Assembly (NCBI RefSeq): GCF_040954645.1
Contig: NC_092811.1
Span: 86,171,199-86,235,198, forward strand
DNA length: 64,000 bases
DNA from: Diabrotica undecimpunctata
Lineage: Eukaryota; Arthropoda; Insecta; Coleoptera; Chrysomelidae
Direction of reading: 5' to 3'
In this document: positions 31,924 through 43,841 of the stretch, piece by piece
Position numbering within the stretch: the first letter of the stretch is position 1
How the letters are laid out: each line of letters starts with the position of its first letter
Program-made: the position numbers and the translations under genes
Notes under the pieces: generated by a model
The model's database searches: none
The model's input: the letters and a program-made list of their open reading frames with translations, nothing else
What the model was told of the DNA's origin: nothing

Positions 31924-33065
31924 AAAATGATACTGATATAAATTTAAAAAAAATATATAAACAGTTATCTTATATGGAATCAGGAAACTGATGCATAATT
32001 TATTAAAATTAATCTGAAACCATTTTGTATACCATGCATCTGATAGTTTTACATTAAATCTCTTAAACTTGGTCTTGTCTAGTTACTTTCTAGGTTTTTT
32101 TAATCTTATATTATTCTTTTCTTCTGAAAAGAGGTAACACAAAAAAATTGTTGAATATTATTTTACCAACCCAATAAATCTATCACAGAATGTATAAAAA
32201 AAATTTCAAAATAAAGTCTCAAGTAACAATGTGCAAGCCTTGGCAAATATGTGTCTACAAGAGCATCTTATGTATTAGTTATAGTATTATGACTATGGCA
32301 ACACTTAACATTAATTTCTATCTGAAGCAGAATTCGTTGATTTACATTTTAATATTTCAGATTTATAATGCATATCTCTGTAGGAGTAACCAACAACTTA
32401 AAGATTCATAAGAGGAACAAATGAAAATATCATACTAAGACACATAAAGAAAAAATCAGGTTTTGATATATGAAATACCTCAATGATCCTCTGCATTTTT
32501 TTATTATTTATCTCACCTGAGGTATCTTCATTCTTTAAGTCTCCAAGATCAAGAGAGGTGGATAGCTGACTCTCTATATATCTTGGATTATCTTCAACAA
32601 ACATTTCCTTAATTTCAGATTTTACAGTCCTATCTAAAAAATTTTAATTTCATCAAAGTTTTTAGTAGTAATTATTATTACTTATCTTACCTGAGTTATA
32701 GTCATCTGGTTCATTTTTCAAGTCTCTCAGATCAAGGGAGGTGGATACCTGACTCTCTACATATCTTGCATTACCTTCAACAAACTCTTCCTTAATTTCA
32801 GTTTTTACAGCCCTAGCTAATAAAAAATACGAATTACATCTCATTTTTTAGAACTAATTATTTGTCTTCAATTTTTTCATTCGGTTTTTGTCTTACCTGA
32901 GTTTGCTTCTGGTCCACTCTTAAAGTCCCCACGATCAGTTGATGTAGAATGCTGATTCTCTATGTGTCTTTGACCACTTTCAACAAATTCTTCCTTAATT
33001 TCAATGTTAGATTCCATAACTAAAACAACTCGGTGATCTCTCATCTCATCCCTCAATATTTCAAT
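31924..33065. repeat. Arm B of the segmental duplication (partner 1-1135)
   Basis: Similarity to arm A begins near 31924 and ends at the hAT insertion point. Unlike arm A, the continuation of the zinc-finger 5' flank is displaced to 52812. Confidence 0.9.
32517..33019 (-). CDS. Tandem N-terminal exons of a C2H2 zinc-finger gene (arm B)
   Basis: The exons are 33019-32897, 32816-32691 and 32633-32517, with the same lengths, phases and splice sites as arm A. The predicted peptides of exons 2 and 3 are identical to arm A. Each module contains one to three sites fitting the SUMO consensus (hydrophobic-K-x-E): VKTE, IKEE and LKNE in the second, VKSE and LKNE in the third, IKEE in the first. The finger exons at 15637-16964 and 11475-12634 lie downstream on the same strand with a matching phase-1 acceptor. 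A transcript from here could therefore encode a full zinc-finger protein if the roughly 16-kb intron is spliced. A 19.7-kb hAT now lies 46 bp upstream of the first exon and may disturb its promoter or leader. Confidence 0.6.
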
Positions 33066-34008
33066 TAGTGATCTCAATATTGTAATGAAATGATTCGTTA
33101 CTTTCTACTCGTTACAGTCGTTACTTACCAGTAATCGTAGTAATCGATTACCTCGGTTAGGAAAGTAGTCGTTACTCTTTAGACGATTACTTCGATACAA
33201 TCCTCGCTTGTAATAGCTACCGTGGCCGTCGCCGTGATCCATACGAGTAGAGTAGAAGTAATCGGTAATCGGGTACTGACAAAGCTACAGCTGTAATCGT
33301 ATATAGAACAGTATGAATAATTATTGCGTCTGCAATTTTTTAAACACTCAACTGTATGATTGTTTGCATAAGAATAGGTGGTTTCATTTTCTTAAATCAT
33401 GCATTAAATGTTTTTAATTCTTTCTCTGTATTGCACCTATTTCTATAACATGAATTGCCAACTATTAAATATTCATTCAACTGGTTTTACTTTACTAAAA
33501 GTATTCGTTTAGATTAAAACATTGGACTAACAACATTCGTTCATCTGTTTTTACTTTATTATTAAAGATATTAAAGATTATTCTTTCGACTAAAACGTTA
33601 ACTTTATTACAAGTGTATTATTATTACTTTATTACAGTGAACGATTTTTCAACCATCAAATAATACTATAGATTAACAAAGATGACACAGGTTTAAAGTA
33701 AACAGCTAAAATACCTTTTTTTGTATAAAAGGGCTATTTTTGTACTTTTTTCGTCAGCACCGAACCATCTGGTCTTACTGTGATACAGATACAGATATCC
33801 TGCTGCGCTAATGTTTCCAAATTCCAAATTTAAGAAACCAGATTTTCTGTTTCGAAACTTATTTTATTTTAGTAGCATGAATGCTTTGAACATCGTTGTA
33901 TGTTGTAACTATTTTTATTACGTTTTTAAAATATAGTGTTACTTTTCTTATTAACAATTTGTAGTTATAGTTAAAAATATAGTTATACAGTTAAAAATAT
34001 AGTTATAG
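33066..34008. other. hAT left subterminal region
   Basis: The first 260 bases are dense in GTAATCG, CGATTAC and CGTTAC motifs, and the rest is A+T-rich with no gene. The 5' leader of the hAT gene probably lies here, before the piggyBac inserted at 34013. Confidence 0.6.
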
Positions 34009-34308
34009 TTAACCCTTAACTGGACAATGTGTATCTTAATACACACCTATTTTAGATTTTTTTTACAAAGTTTAAACCTCCAAATCTGCGTAGATATAGC
34101 AATGTGTATTTCGATACACCCCTGTTCTTTATACAGATAACTACACTGTTGCAATTTTTATATTTGGCGGGAATAAATTTGTCAACTATTATAGGTTAGT
34201 TCTGTAACGACCGTTTGCCGGGTTCAATTTACCAACTTTTCTCAAGATAAAGGTAGTTTTTGTGGTGACTTGTAAAGTTATTTTAATTCTGTGAATAAAA
34301 TCGAATAA

Positions 34309-34552
34309 TGTTCTGAAGCTATTTTCTTGTGGCATTTTAAATTAATTTATATTTAAATGGGAATAAGCCACAATTAAAGGTTAAAATACGTTTATTGACG
34401 TTTCAATTTCCACTTCGGAAATCGTTCTCAAAATACAATGTTTAAATTTACTAATGTTTGTATTTTGAGAACGATTTCCGAAGTGGAAATTGAAACGTCA
34501 ATAAACGTATTTTAACCTTTAATTGTGGCTTATTCCCATTTAAATATAAATT
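34309..34552. repeat. Palindromic interspersed repeat, copy 1
   Basis: A long inverted repeat with arms of about 100 bases (outer part GGGAATAAGCCACAATTAAA, inner part CACTTCGGAAATCGTTCTC) and a unique left end (AAGCTATTTTCTTGTGGCAT). It is flanked by AAAATCGAATAA at 34297-34308 and 34553-34564. A second copy is at 50129-50331 in opposite orientation. Confidence 0.85.
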
Positions 34553-34883
34553 AAAATCGAATAAGGTAAGCATTGTCCTTTGGTAATATGTCAATAGTTT
34601 CGTAATTTTAATGTTTGATAAAACGTGAGCTTCGCCTAAAAAACATATGTATCTAAATTCACATCGCCAATAACACGAACAATAATAAATGTGAATTTCA
34701 ATACACACTGTCCGTTTTAGACCATTTAAATAAGAACGATGAGTAGCAGGTATCCAGGGTAGTACTTGCTGAATTGTTAACTGTATAAAATTAATTTATT
34801 TTGTGATTTTTTTCAAATGTATTCCAATAAGTTTTAATAATGGGCGCTGAGTATTAGTTTCAAGTTCGTCTTTGTTTCAGATT

Positions 34884-36750
34884 ATGACGTTCAACAGAAC
34901 AAAGAGAATATTACAATTAGCAACTCAACAAATAAACGATGAGGAGGATTGTGAGTATAATATATTAGTTCCCAATAGAAATATTGACTCCGATATTGAA
35001 AGTGATAATAAAGAATATATTATGTTACCGCCTGCCCCTTTAGCATATCCTGTAATAGAGGGTGTTGATGAAGATGAATTAGAAAATTCATCTAAGTTTA
35101 CTATTTTATCGAATGTATTGCTCGAAAACGAGGATATCTTGGAAAACGAAGCAAACAATGAAGAAGTAGAAAATTCAGAACGTGCTAAAAACAACGAGCT
35201 AGATGAGCATATTGGGTATGTTGTAGATGAAACCTTAGCAGATGAGCTTGATCATAAACCTCTCAATTTAAAGAAGAACAAACAACAACAAAAAGTTCAA
35301 AAGAAAAACAAATCCAAGAAAGAAAAAATATACAACTGGACAGAGGAACCTTTTGGTTACCCGGTAGATATTGATGAGGATAATTTTCAAGTTCTAGACG
35401 AGATTTTATCTCCAATTGATTACTTTAAAATGTTGCGTTATTGGAAATGATAACATATCAAAGTAACCTTTATTCTGAACAACGTTCTGGTACCTCAATC
35501 AATATGAACAAAAACGAATTGACGGATTTTTTGGCAATAGAGCTGTCAATGGGAATTGTAAAGATGTCAGCTTACACAGATTATTGGAGTGTTCAATTTA
35601 GATATGACAAAATAGCTGACATAATGCCACTGAAAAAATATCAAGAAATACATCGTTATCTACATTTCGTCGATAATAATTCTATTAGTGACGACCGCTA
35701 TTATAAAATTAGACCTGTGATGGATCATGTACGACGCAATTTTCTGAAAATTCAAGAAGAAAGACGAATGTCCATCGACGAAATGATGGTTCCCTACAAA
35801 GGAAAAAAAAAAGCTGGTTCTAGGCGCCAATATATCAAAAATAAGCCTAAGAAATGGGGCTTCTAATTGTTTCTGCGTTGCGGAATCTCAGGAATGGTCT
35901 ACGATTTCATACCTTATGGCGGCGATGATACATTTCGAGATATCGCATTTGATGAACAAGAAGAGACTTTTGGAATGAGTGAGCAAGTAGTTATAGCTCT
36001 TAGTAAAACTATTTCAAATCCGATATGTAGTATTTTGTATTTTGATAACTTTTTTTGTTCTCCTGATCTTGTATCCTATTTACGCGAAGGAATACTTTCA
36101 CTTGGCACTTTACGCATAAATAGAGTGAGGCATTGTCCCATTAAGGATGAAAAGGAACTTCGAACTGAAGGTAGAGGTTCTTATTTTCAAATGGTCGATA
36201 ATGACCAGAGGGTAGCAATTGTTCAGTGGTTCGGAGTAGTACGACTCTGCAGTTCATACGTGGATGTATATCCGTTATCTTCCATTAAAAGGTTTGTTAA
36301 AACAAAATCAAACACAAAAACAGACATAACGTGCCCAAAAATAGTTAAAGAGTATAATCGGCATATGGGTGGAGTGGATCTCGCCGGTATGTTTGTATCC
36401 CTATATAGAACGTCACTGAAAACCCACAGATGGTATATATCAATATTTTCACAAATCTTGGATATTTGTGTAAATAACGCTTGAATTCTATATAAAAGAC
36501 AAATGCTACTGCTAAACCCGGAGAAAAGAACAAAAACTTTAAAACAATTTCGTTATTCCATAATCGACAGCTTGCTCCAAAAAACTCCGTAAAAAAAAAG
36601 ACCTTCAAATGAGGACATCGCTGTTCCAAAAAAAAAGAATAAAAACCATGTTTAAACCCCGGCCAGAAGATGATATAAGATTTGATAATTTCGGACACCT
36701 TCCACAATTTTCCACAAAGGGCCGATGCCGCAATTGTGTAAATACTCAAA
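34884..36750 (+). pseudogene. piggyBac transposase 1 (PGBD-like), broken
   Basis: ATG 34884 follows a splice-acceptor-like TTTGTTTCAG. An acidic N-terminal segment is followed by the catalytic core: MSIDEMMVPYKGKKKAGSRR carries the first Asp and ILYFDNFFCSPDLVSYL the second. NRHMGGVDLAGMF carries the last Asp pair region. Frame changes occur near 35445 and there is a stop at 35865 (GFxLFLRCG). The frame ends at 36484, and a basic Cys-containing tail fragment (GRCRNCVNTQTH) appears at 36720. The LINE then interrupts. A piggyBac transposase excises and inserts precisely at TTAA; this copy is inactive. Confidence 0.85.
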
Positions 36751-36887
36751 CACATATTTTTTTTTTTACCGCATCAACCCCTAGGGTTATTAGCGGGGTG
36801 GTATATCTTTATTTTAGAAAAGTTACACTTAGTATATTATTAAAATTTACATAACAGTTTTGGAAAATACAAACATTTTATGTTACG

Positions 36888-37500
36888 TTACAGTTTGTTA
36901 TACAGTTTGCAATTTTTGATAAAATTTATTGTATTGCTGATGTCTTCTTTTAGAGTTTCTTTCAAATTGTATTTTATTTTTGCTGTCGATCTTGCTGTTG
37001 AGTACACTGGACAGTCTATCATTATATGTTGCACTGAAAATGGTATTTGACAGGTGTGGCAAATCGGCTGAGGGTCCTTGGAGATGATGTATCCATGTGT
37101 AAATTTTGTATGACCTAGCCGCAGTCTGTTAATAACTACTTGGTCATGTCTTTTAGCTGGGAGCGGTAGTAAAGCAGAAGTAACATCTGGTTTGATACTT
37201 TTTAATTTTGCTTCTGTTTGATTCCATTTTACTTGCCAGGTTTTGTTCATGTAACTTTTTATTAATGTTTTTTGGTCTGAAATTGGTGTTTTACATAATA
37301 GGAATTGTCATGTTATTGATAGTTTCTGTTGCTGCTTTATCAGCTGCTTCATTACCCTTTATCCCAACATGGGATGGTACCCATAAAAATGTTATGTTTT
37401 TACCACATGTTTGGGCATTGTATAGCATGTCTTTTATTAATGCTAAATTGGCATGAGTAGGATACATCTGCTTGACACCATTTAAGGCACTTAGAGAATC
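36888..37500 (-). pseudogene. LINE RNase H and C-terminal zinc region
   Basis: In a frame different from the RT, 37500-37330 encodes ISDSLSALNGVKQMYPTHAN, then FLWVPSHVGIKGNEAAD, the RNase H signature. The 37250-36888 frame then gives VINRLRLGHTKFTHGYIISK and C-x2-C-x7-H motifs (PICHTCQIPFSVQHIMIDC). This arrangement marks I-clade LINEs. The N-terminal part of RNase H is missing at the frameshift near 37500. Confidence 0.8.
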
Positions 37501-40064
37501 TGATATAATAAGAAAGTTGAAGTAGGACTTGAAGGCTGCTAATTGGCGTGGTTCTGAAAGCTCCGAAAACTATGCGTAATGCTGTAGATTGAATGATGTC
37601 CAGTTTGTTCATTTGACTTTTAGTAGCAGTTTCGTAGCATATACATCCATAATCTAGTTTGCTTCTAATTAGAGCTTGATATAATCGCAGAAGAATAGTT
37701 GTGTCTGCGCCCCATTTGTGGTTGGAAAGAACTTTTAGAAGATTTATTCTCTGTTGGCATGATTTAATTAGTTCATTTATGTGCGATGTCCATTTTAGTT
37801 GAGAGTCGAATGTCATTCCCAAAAATTTGATTTCGTTGATTGTTATAAGAGTATTTCCGTTTAGTTTTAAATTTAAGTGGTGTTGTGTTTTCCTTTTGTC
37901 AAATATTATTACTTTAGTTTTTTCGGTTGAAAATCTCAAGCCTATATCTAAAGACCACCCTTCTAATTTATTTAGTGTATTTTGTAATATTGATGCAGCT
38001 GATTTTAGGTTTTTGCTTCTCATATATATTACAAGATCATCGGCGTAAAGGTTTGCTTTTACTGGAAGCATAAAATGGTTAGATACGTTGTTGATTGCTA
38101 TTAAGAATAGCAGGGGGCTTAATACAGATCCTTGAGGGATACCATTTTCCAGTGATTTCTTAGTTGACATGACACCGTTTGTTTTAACTTTTATACTTCT
38201 GTTCTCCAGGAAGTTTTTGGCGAAGGCTAAGAATTTACCATCTATTTTCCAACTCTTCATTGTTTTTAAGATGTGATATGTCCACGTGGTGTCAAATGCT
38301 TTTGTGATGTCAAAGAAAATTGCTATTAATTTTTGTTTATGTATAAAAGCTTCGTGTATTTCAGATTCTAATGCTATAATGTTATCTATTGTAGACCGTT
38401 CTGATCGGTACCCACTTTGGATGGATGTAAGGAGATTTTTCTTTTCTAAGTACCATTTTAATCTTTTGCTTAGAATCTTTTCCATTATTTTGCAGATGCT
38501 ACAGGTAAGAGATATTGGTCGATACGAAGAAGATAAGTTTTTTGGTTTATTGTCTTTTAAAAATGATGGAAATTTATGGGTCGAATAAATTTTGTTGAAG
38601 ATCTCTACTAAAGTAACCTTCGCGCTTATAGGTAGTTTTTCTATGAAAATTGGTGGTATGTCATCAGGTCTAGGTGAGGTATTTTTGAGGTTATTAAGAC
38701 TTTCATTTATTTCATCAAGTGTTATGGAAGTGTTTAGTGGATCAGCAGTATCTTCTATATTAATTTTTGATGCTTCTGTTCTTTCTTTGTGTTCTAAGAA
38801 ATTTGGGTGGTACTGCTGATTGCTTGAATACAACTGATAGTGTTCTACTAAAATTTCTGAGATTTCGTGTTTGTCTGAAGTTGTTAGATCATTTGTAGTG
38901 ATTGTGTCAATATGGTTAAATGTTTTTGAACCTTTTATTTTCCTTATTTTTTGCCATATATCCCTTATGGGCGTAGACGAGTCAATTGACGACACGTAAT
39001 TGGTCCAGCTCTCTTTTTTTGCTTGCTTTATTAAAAATCTAGATCTGGCCCTTAAAGATCTAAAATTGTTTAAGTTATTAGGTGTGTTAAACTTCTTGTA
39101 TATATTAAAAGCATGTTTTGTTTGCTTTAAAGCGGATGCAATTTCAGTGTTCCACCAAGGAAGAGGAGCTTTTGTGATATTTTTGGTTTTTCCTATAGAA
39201 TCTCTGGCTGCGTCTAAAATTATACCATTGAAAGATGATAGAGTAGTGTCTATATTATCTAATATAACGAGATTTGGTATACGTATGCTTACTAAGTTCG
39301 AGTATTTTTCCCAATCAGCTGACTTTAATTTCCAGGTTTCATATGGTGTTGTACAGGTTTTTTCATCTTTGTCATGAGTAATTATTATTGGAAAATGATC
39401 ACTGTCGTATAGGTGGTCCAATGTATTCCACTGTAAAAACGGAGCTAAAGTTGAATCACTGATAGATAAGTCTATGGAGGAAAAAGTGCCATTATGTGCA
39501 TTGAATCTAGTAGGTGTTCCTGTGTTTAACAAAACTAGTTTTATGTTATTAATTGCTTCTAATAATATTCGTCCATTTTTATCTGTTCTTTGTGATCCCC
39601 ATGCGATGTTGTGACAGTTTGTGTCACCCAAAATTAATTTTGGAGATGGAATTTGTTTAATTACATTTTGAAGTTCTAATAGAGTAGTTTCGTCAGGATG
39701 TGATAAATATACGTTGCATATGTTGATTTTAAAATGATGTATTACCGAAACTGCTACTGCTTCTAGATTTGTAAAACGGAATTTCTTTGGATTGGATGGT
39801 TGAATGTACAAAAATTCCGACTCCACCACTGGATATTTGCTGTACTGCTCGATTTTTTGTATAGGGCATATAATTTTTTAGTTTCGCTTGATTGTTGGAA
39901 AGACGAGTTTCTTGAAGACATATTATTAGTGGTGACAGTTCATTGATTAGCATTTTAATGTTTTCAATGTGGCTATAACAGCCATTCAAGTTCCATTGAA
40001 GAATGAATATAATTGGACTATTGAGATAAATCGTAGTCGCTTTCTTCAGTGAGGGAAGATTCAT
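37500..40064 (-). pseudogene. LINE ORF2: endonuclease and reverse transcriptase
   Basis: The start at 40064 overlaps the end of ORF1 by 47 bases. The first part, 40064-39800, carries FILQWNLNGCYSHIENIKML and ICLQETRLS (endonuclease blocks). A frameshift near 39800 leads to the main frame with LILGDTNCHNIAWGSQR and YDSDHFPIII. The RT follows with FFDITKAFDTTWTYHILKTM, NGIPQGSVLSPLLFLIAIN and the catalytic NLYADDLVIYMRS. About 770 residues are continuous. One endonuclease frameshift and one at the RNase H junction are the main lesions. Confidence 0.85.
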
Positions 40065-41262
40065 TTGTTGGATTTATTTTCTTTATAATTCTTGTGATAT
40101 TATTTTTCATGCGTCTATCATTTAATTTTGAGTGAACCATTTTTAATAAGGTGTATAAGCCGTCAAAATCTTCTGTATAGTTTTTAGCTGTGACTTCAGG
40201 AAATTTTGATCCTATTGCGTTTATAACGAAGTCGCCTAATTCAGAGAAATTTAGCGTATATGAAGGAGATGCTGTCATTAAGATGTTTTCAATTGGTTTT
40301 AATGTGACATCTAAAGCCTTTTTCTTTTTTTTGGGTGCGGATTTTTTTGGAGTTATGAAAGTTTCGTTTAGGTTTTTAGTTTCTGAGATTTCAGGAGAGG
40401 TTGAAATTTGCCTTTTTGCTTGATTGGTTGTTTTAGTATTATTGCTGTTAGCTGTAGTTGAAGGTATACTGTGTACTATAAGATCATTTGTCGTTGGGAT
40501 ACCTGCAGAAATAGGGTTGGAACAGTTGGTTGTATCATCTGAAATATTTGTTGCTGAATTATTCTGATTTACTTCCATGGGTTCGAGTTCTGAGGTATAT
40601 TGATCTTTAAGTGTTTCTGTACCAGTTGATGTTGATGTGCAGTTTTCGTCTTTGTGGCCAGTAGTATTACATCTAGAGCAATTTAAACCATCTAGGGATA
40701 GGAAGATTCTGTAAGGAGTGTTGTCATAGGTTATTAAGATTGTATTTGGAATTGGTTTGGTGATTATCGGAGAGACAAATATTTGTCGCCTAAAGCTTAA
40801 GACATGACTATACTCAGACTCGGGCATGCCAACTTTTAAAAACGTTAATTTGGATACTGCAGTTATTTCTAGTTGTTTCAGTTCGTCTTCTAGAATACTG
40901 TTCGGGATGCTGGGGCAGATGTTTGATATTACTAGTCTCCTTGCTGGCGTAATAAGTCTTCGAATTTCTATCTCATTGCCTTGGATGACTACTGTTTTAT
41001 GGTTGTTTAGTAAGGTATCTACTATGCTAGTATTGTTTAAGTAAATACAAACTCTGTTGTTAGCTATTCGTGATGCAAAGATAACATTTTTTTGTGTGAG
41101 TAGAGACCCTATGGCTACTATGTATTCATGTATTTTAATACCTTGGATAGCTGACAGAATAATGGCTTGTTCTTTTGAAGGAAAATTGAAGTTGCTTACT
41201 GCATTGGAATATGTTGATGTTGATGATGTAGTAGGTATGCTAATATTTTCAGAATCATCCAT
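40018..41262 (-). CDS. LINE ORF1 protein, 414 aa, one CCHC-like knuckle
   Basis: An open frame from MDDSENISIPTTSSTSTYSN. An RRM-like middle section (VIQGNEIEIRRLITPARRLV, then VLSFRRQIFVSP) is followed by LNCSRCNTTGHKDENC, a zinc knuckle of the CCHC type. A Ser/Thr/Asn-rich linker with a basic KKSAPKKKKKALD stretch and a C-terminal helical part complete it. ORF1 proteins bind the LINE RNA into a particle. There is no lesion in this copy. It precedes ORF2 by a short overlap, typical of I-like elements. Confidence 0.8.
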   Translation of the reverse strand: MDDSENISIPTTSSTSTYSNAVSNFNFPSKEQAIILSAIQGIKIHEYIVAIGSLLTQKNVIFASRIANNRVCIYLNNTSIVDTLLNNHKTVVIQGNEIEIRRLITPARRLVISNICPSIPNSILEDELKQLEITAVSKLTFLKVGMPESEYSHVLSFRRQIFVSPIITKPIPNTILITYDNTPYRIFLSLDGLNCSRCNTTGHKDENCTSTSTGTETLKDQYTSELEPMEVNQNNSATNISDDTTNCSNPISAGIPTTNDLIVHSIPSTTANSNNTKTTNQAKRQISTSPEISETKNLNETFITPKKSAPKKKKKALDVTLKPIENILMTASPSYTLNFSELGDFVINAIGSKFPEVTAKNYTEDFDGLYTLLKMVHSKLNDRRMKNNITRIIKKINPTNESSLTEESDYDLSQ

Positions 41263-41986
41263 TTTTAATTTTTGTTTTCTTCATTTGATGAAATTTTTCT
41301 AGAGCCGGTCCTGTATCGGCTAATTAGTTCGACTTGTGGAAGTTGTCAAAAAACCAGAAACGGGATTAATTGATGTGTTGTATTGAATTATGGGTTATGT
41401 ATAATATTTAATAATATTGAATTTGTATGAAATTGGTAATGTACTCACAGTTTATTTTTTGTGTGAAGAAACTTTGTTGTTTAAATACTCTATTTAGCTA
41501 ACAATATTTTACGTTTCTTGATTATAAACCGCTGAAAAGTTAGTTTTAGTAAGAGCAGATTTTAATCGGCACTTTATCAACTAAATGCAGGGTTGGAATC
41601 CGACGCACGTCTTTGTTTTGTATCAAATCGAAATTGATTTTACGATTTTCATATGAGCAAGTAATCATTGTAATATTTTTGTTAGCAAAATAAATCAGTA
41701 CAGCCCTGGGTGTTCTCTCATTTTTCCACCTAATATTGATTTAAAACACAAGTACTCAAATTGGTAATGTGTATTGTAATACACACATATTTTTTATGGA
41801 TTCTTGGTGTTGTGCATTCATATACACACGTACAAATCAGAATCAAAATTTGTTAAAAAAAAGTTTATTGCTGAAAATGTATTAATTGATGACCCACTTC
41901 AACAAATAATGTCAGAAAAATTTTTTATTTCGCGTATTTCATGTTTTGCCAAGTTAAGGGTTAAAAATATAGTTATAGTTAAAAAT

Positions 41987-42934
41987 ATGTGGAAAAGTGC
42001 CATCTGGCTAAACTTCACCTCTGTAAACGAGAAAAAAGCCAAATGTAATATTTGCAGTAATATTTATTCCCACAAAAGTGGAACAACAAGCAACTTAAGG
42101 AAGCATATGAAAACTAAACATCCTTTAGTAATTGTTGAAGACATACCTTTTCAACCGGATGTAACAGAGAAACGGAAAAGAGTAAATATAAGTAGGTATT
42201 TGGACATTTTTAAAATTATAATAGTACTAATTGCTAACTAATTTTAGTGAAAGAATCTGAGATAGATCTCCAACCTGTTCATTCAACATCAAGGGAAGAA
42301 GAACCTGGTACACCATTACAATTAGGAAAAAAACCACGACTACAAACTACTAGGATAACAAACTATATATCTCGACCCATATCTATTGCAAGACAACATA
42401 AAATCAATGATCTCGTTTTAAATATGATAACCATTGATTTACAGCCCTTCTCCCTAGTACACGATGAAGCATTTGTGAAACTTCTTAGAGAATTGGAACC
42501 CGAGTACAAACTACCAAGTAGAAACACTGTTGTCAATGTGTTACTGGAGGAACAATACCAATTAATTAAAAGTAAGTTGTAAGAAATTTTGAATGAAAGT
42601 GTGTATATATGTTTAACAACAGATGGTTGGACATCTTCAGCAAATGAAGCATATTTTGCTGTAACGGCTCATTTTATAGATAATAGATGGGAATATGTTT
42701 CCTGTCTATTAAGTTGCTTTTTGTATAGTTGCAATTTACTCACAAATCCGTGAATTTATCTGATGAAATTAATTAGAGTTATTGTCGGTGCAGTAAGATT
42801 ATCCAACTGGAAACATGTACCTTGCTTTGCACATACCCTTAACCTCATTGTGCAGCATGGTATCGCACTAGATGGGGTAAATACGATTAGGAAAACAGTT
42901 AAAACCTTAGTAGACCATTTTCATCGGAGTCCAA
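41987..42934 (+). pseudogene. hAT transposase N-terminal half (BED finger and catalytic start)
   Basis: ATG 41987 opens a BED zinc finger (KAKCNICSNIYSHKSGTTSN, then LRKHMKTKH). After an intron-like gap (donor near 42190, acceptor TAATTTTAG at 42248) come FSLVHDEAFVKLLRELEPEY, an in-frame stop at 42580, ICLTTDGWTSSANEAYFAVT (first Asp region) and KHVPCFAHTLNLIVQHGI (CAHxLNL motif). Frames are broken near 42700. The gene is cut near 42935, where piggyBac 3 sequence begins, and continues at 43842. Confidence 0.82.
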
Positions 42935-43837
42935 AATCTAACAATAAGGCAATGACATTGCTAAGTACATTTGCCAGTGCATTTCCTGAAACGACTGTCC
43001 AGAGGTACGACCGTAAAAAAAGGAAAGTATAACAATAAAATGCCCCAGTATTATTATTTTATATAATAAATTTATGGAGGGAGTGGATTTGATAGATTCT
43101 CTCTTGGCACTTTACCGAACAAAGATTCGGTCCAGAAAATATTATCTTAGAATATTTTTTCATCTAATGGACATGAGCGTCATAATTGCTTGGCCTATGT
43201 ATAGGCGACCTAAGCGATGACTGTGGAATTCCTAAAAAACAACAGCTGTCTTTATATGACTTCAAGGCAAATGTTGCTCAGATTTTATGTTGGGCTAGTA
43301 AGTTAGCAAAAAGAGGTCGCCCATCCGGCAGTACACCATCATTGGACAAAAAAAAATTAAAACTTGTGTCTCCGCAAACGCAGACTGTATTGCTGATAGA
43401 ATGGACCATTGGCCCCACTATGAAAAAAAGACAGGAAGATGTAAGAATAAAAAATGCCAAAAAATAACAAAAGTAAAATGCACTAAATGTAACTGTTTCC
43501 TATGTTTTGTTCCAGACAGAAACTGTTTCCTAGATTTTCATCAATAGTTTTAATATTTTTTATTATTAGTAGATTATTTGTAGATATTGTGCCTGCTTTT
43601 CTTTATATTATCGTAAGAACCGTCTATGAAAAATCTGTATTGACTAAAGTATAGAATTGCAATTTTTTTTAATAATATATGCACAATGTATATCTGAATA
43701 TACACTTTTTTTTTTCAAAGAAATAAAAACTTTTAAAAATAAATAACTACCTAAAACTAGTCTAAATTACCTTACTTTCCCATATTTACCTTAAAATTTT
43801 TTTTGCTGCTGTCTAAAATGGTGTGTGCAATAGAGGG
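42935..43837 (+). pseudogene. piggyBac 3 remnant: transposase C-terminus and right end
   Basis: The sequence NNKAMTLLSTFASAFPETTV resembles the piggyBac stretch after the second Asp. It is followed by MEGVDLIDSLLALYRTKIRS (Met-x-Gly-Val-Asp), a segment with stops and, in another frame, Cys-rich tail residues (CKNKKCQKITKVKCTKCNC). The right terminus CCCTCTATTGCACACAC (other strand) abuts TTAA at 43838-43841. The left part and left TTAA are missing, and hAT coding sequence around it is also lost. The element was therefore truncated by a deletion. Confidence 0.78.
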
Positions 43838-43841
43838 TTAA

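Larger units (their letters stand above)
36760..41760 (-). mobile_element. I-like LINE, nearly full length, inside piggyBac 1
   Basis: A minus-strand element with ORF1 (gag-like), ORF2 (endonuclease, RT, RNase H) and an A-rich 3' tail (T-run at about 36761). The 5' region is 41263-41760 with no further ORF. The exact ends are uncertain: short repeats such as ACACATATTTTTT occur near both sides, but one may belong to piggyBac. Confidence 0.75.
34013..41960 (+). mobile_element. piggyBac element 1, containing an I-like LINE
   Basis: The terminal repeats CCCTTAACTGG and, on the other strand, CCCTTAACTTGG are flanked by TTAA at 34009-34012 and 41961-41964. Outside both ends the hAT sequence reads AAATATAGTTATAG. 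Palindromes resembling TGTGTATNNTAATACACA lie just inside both ends. The LINE at about 36760-41760 accounts for most of its length. Confidence 0.85.
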
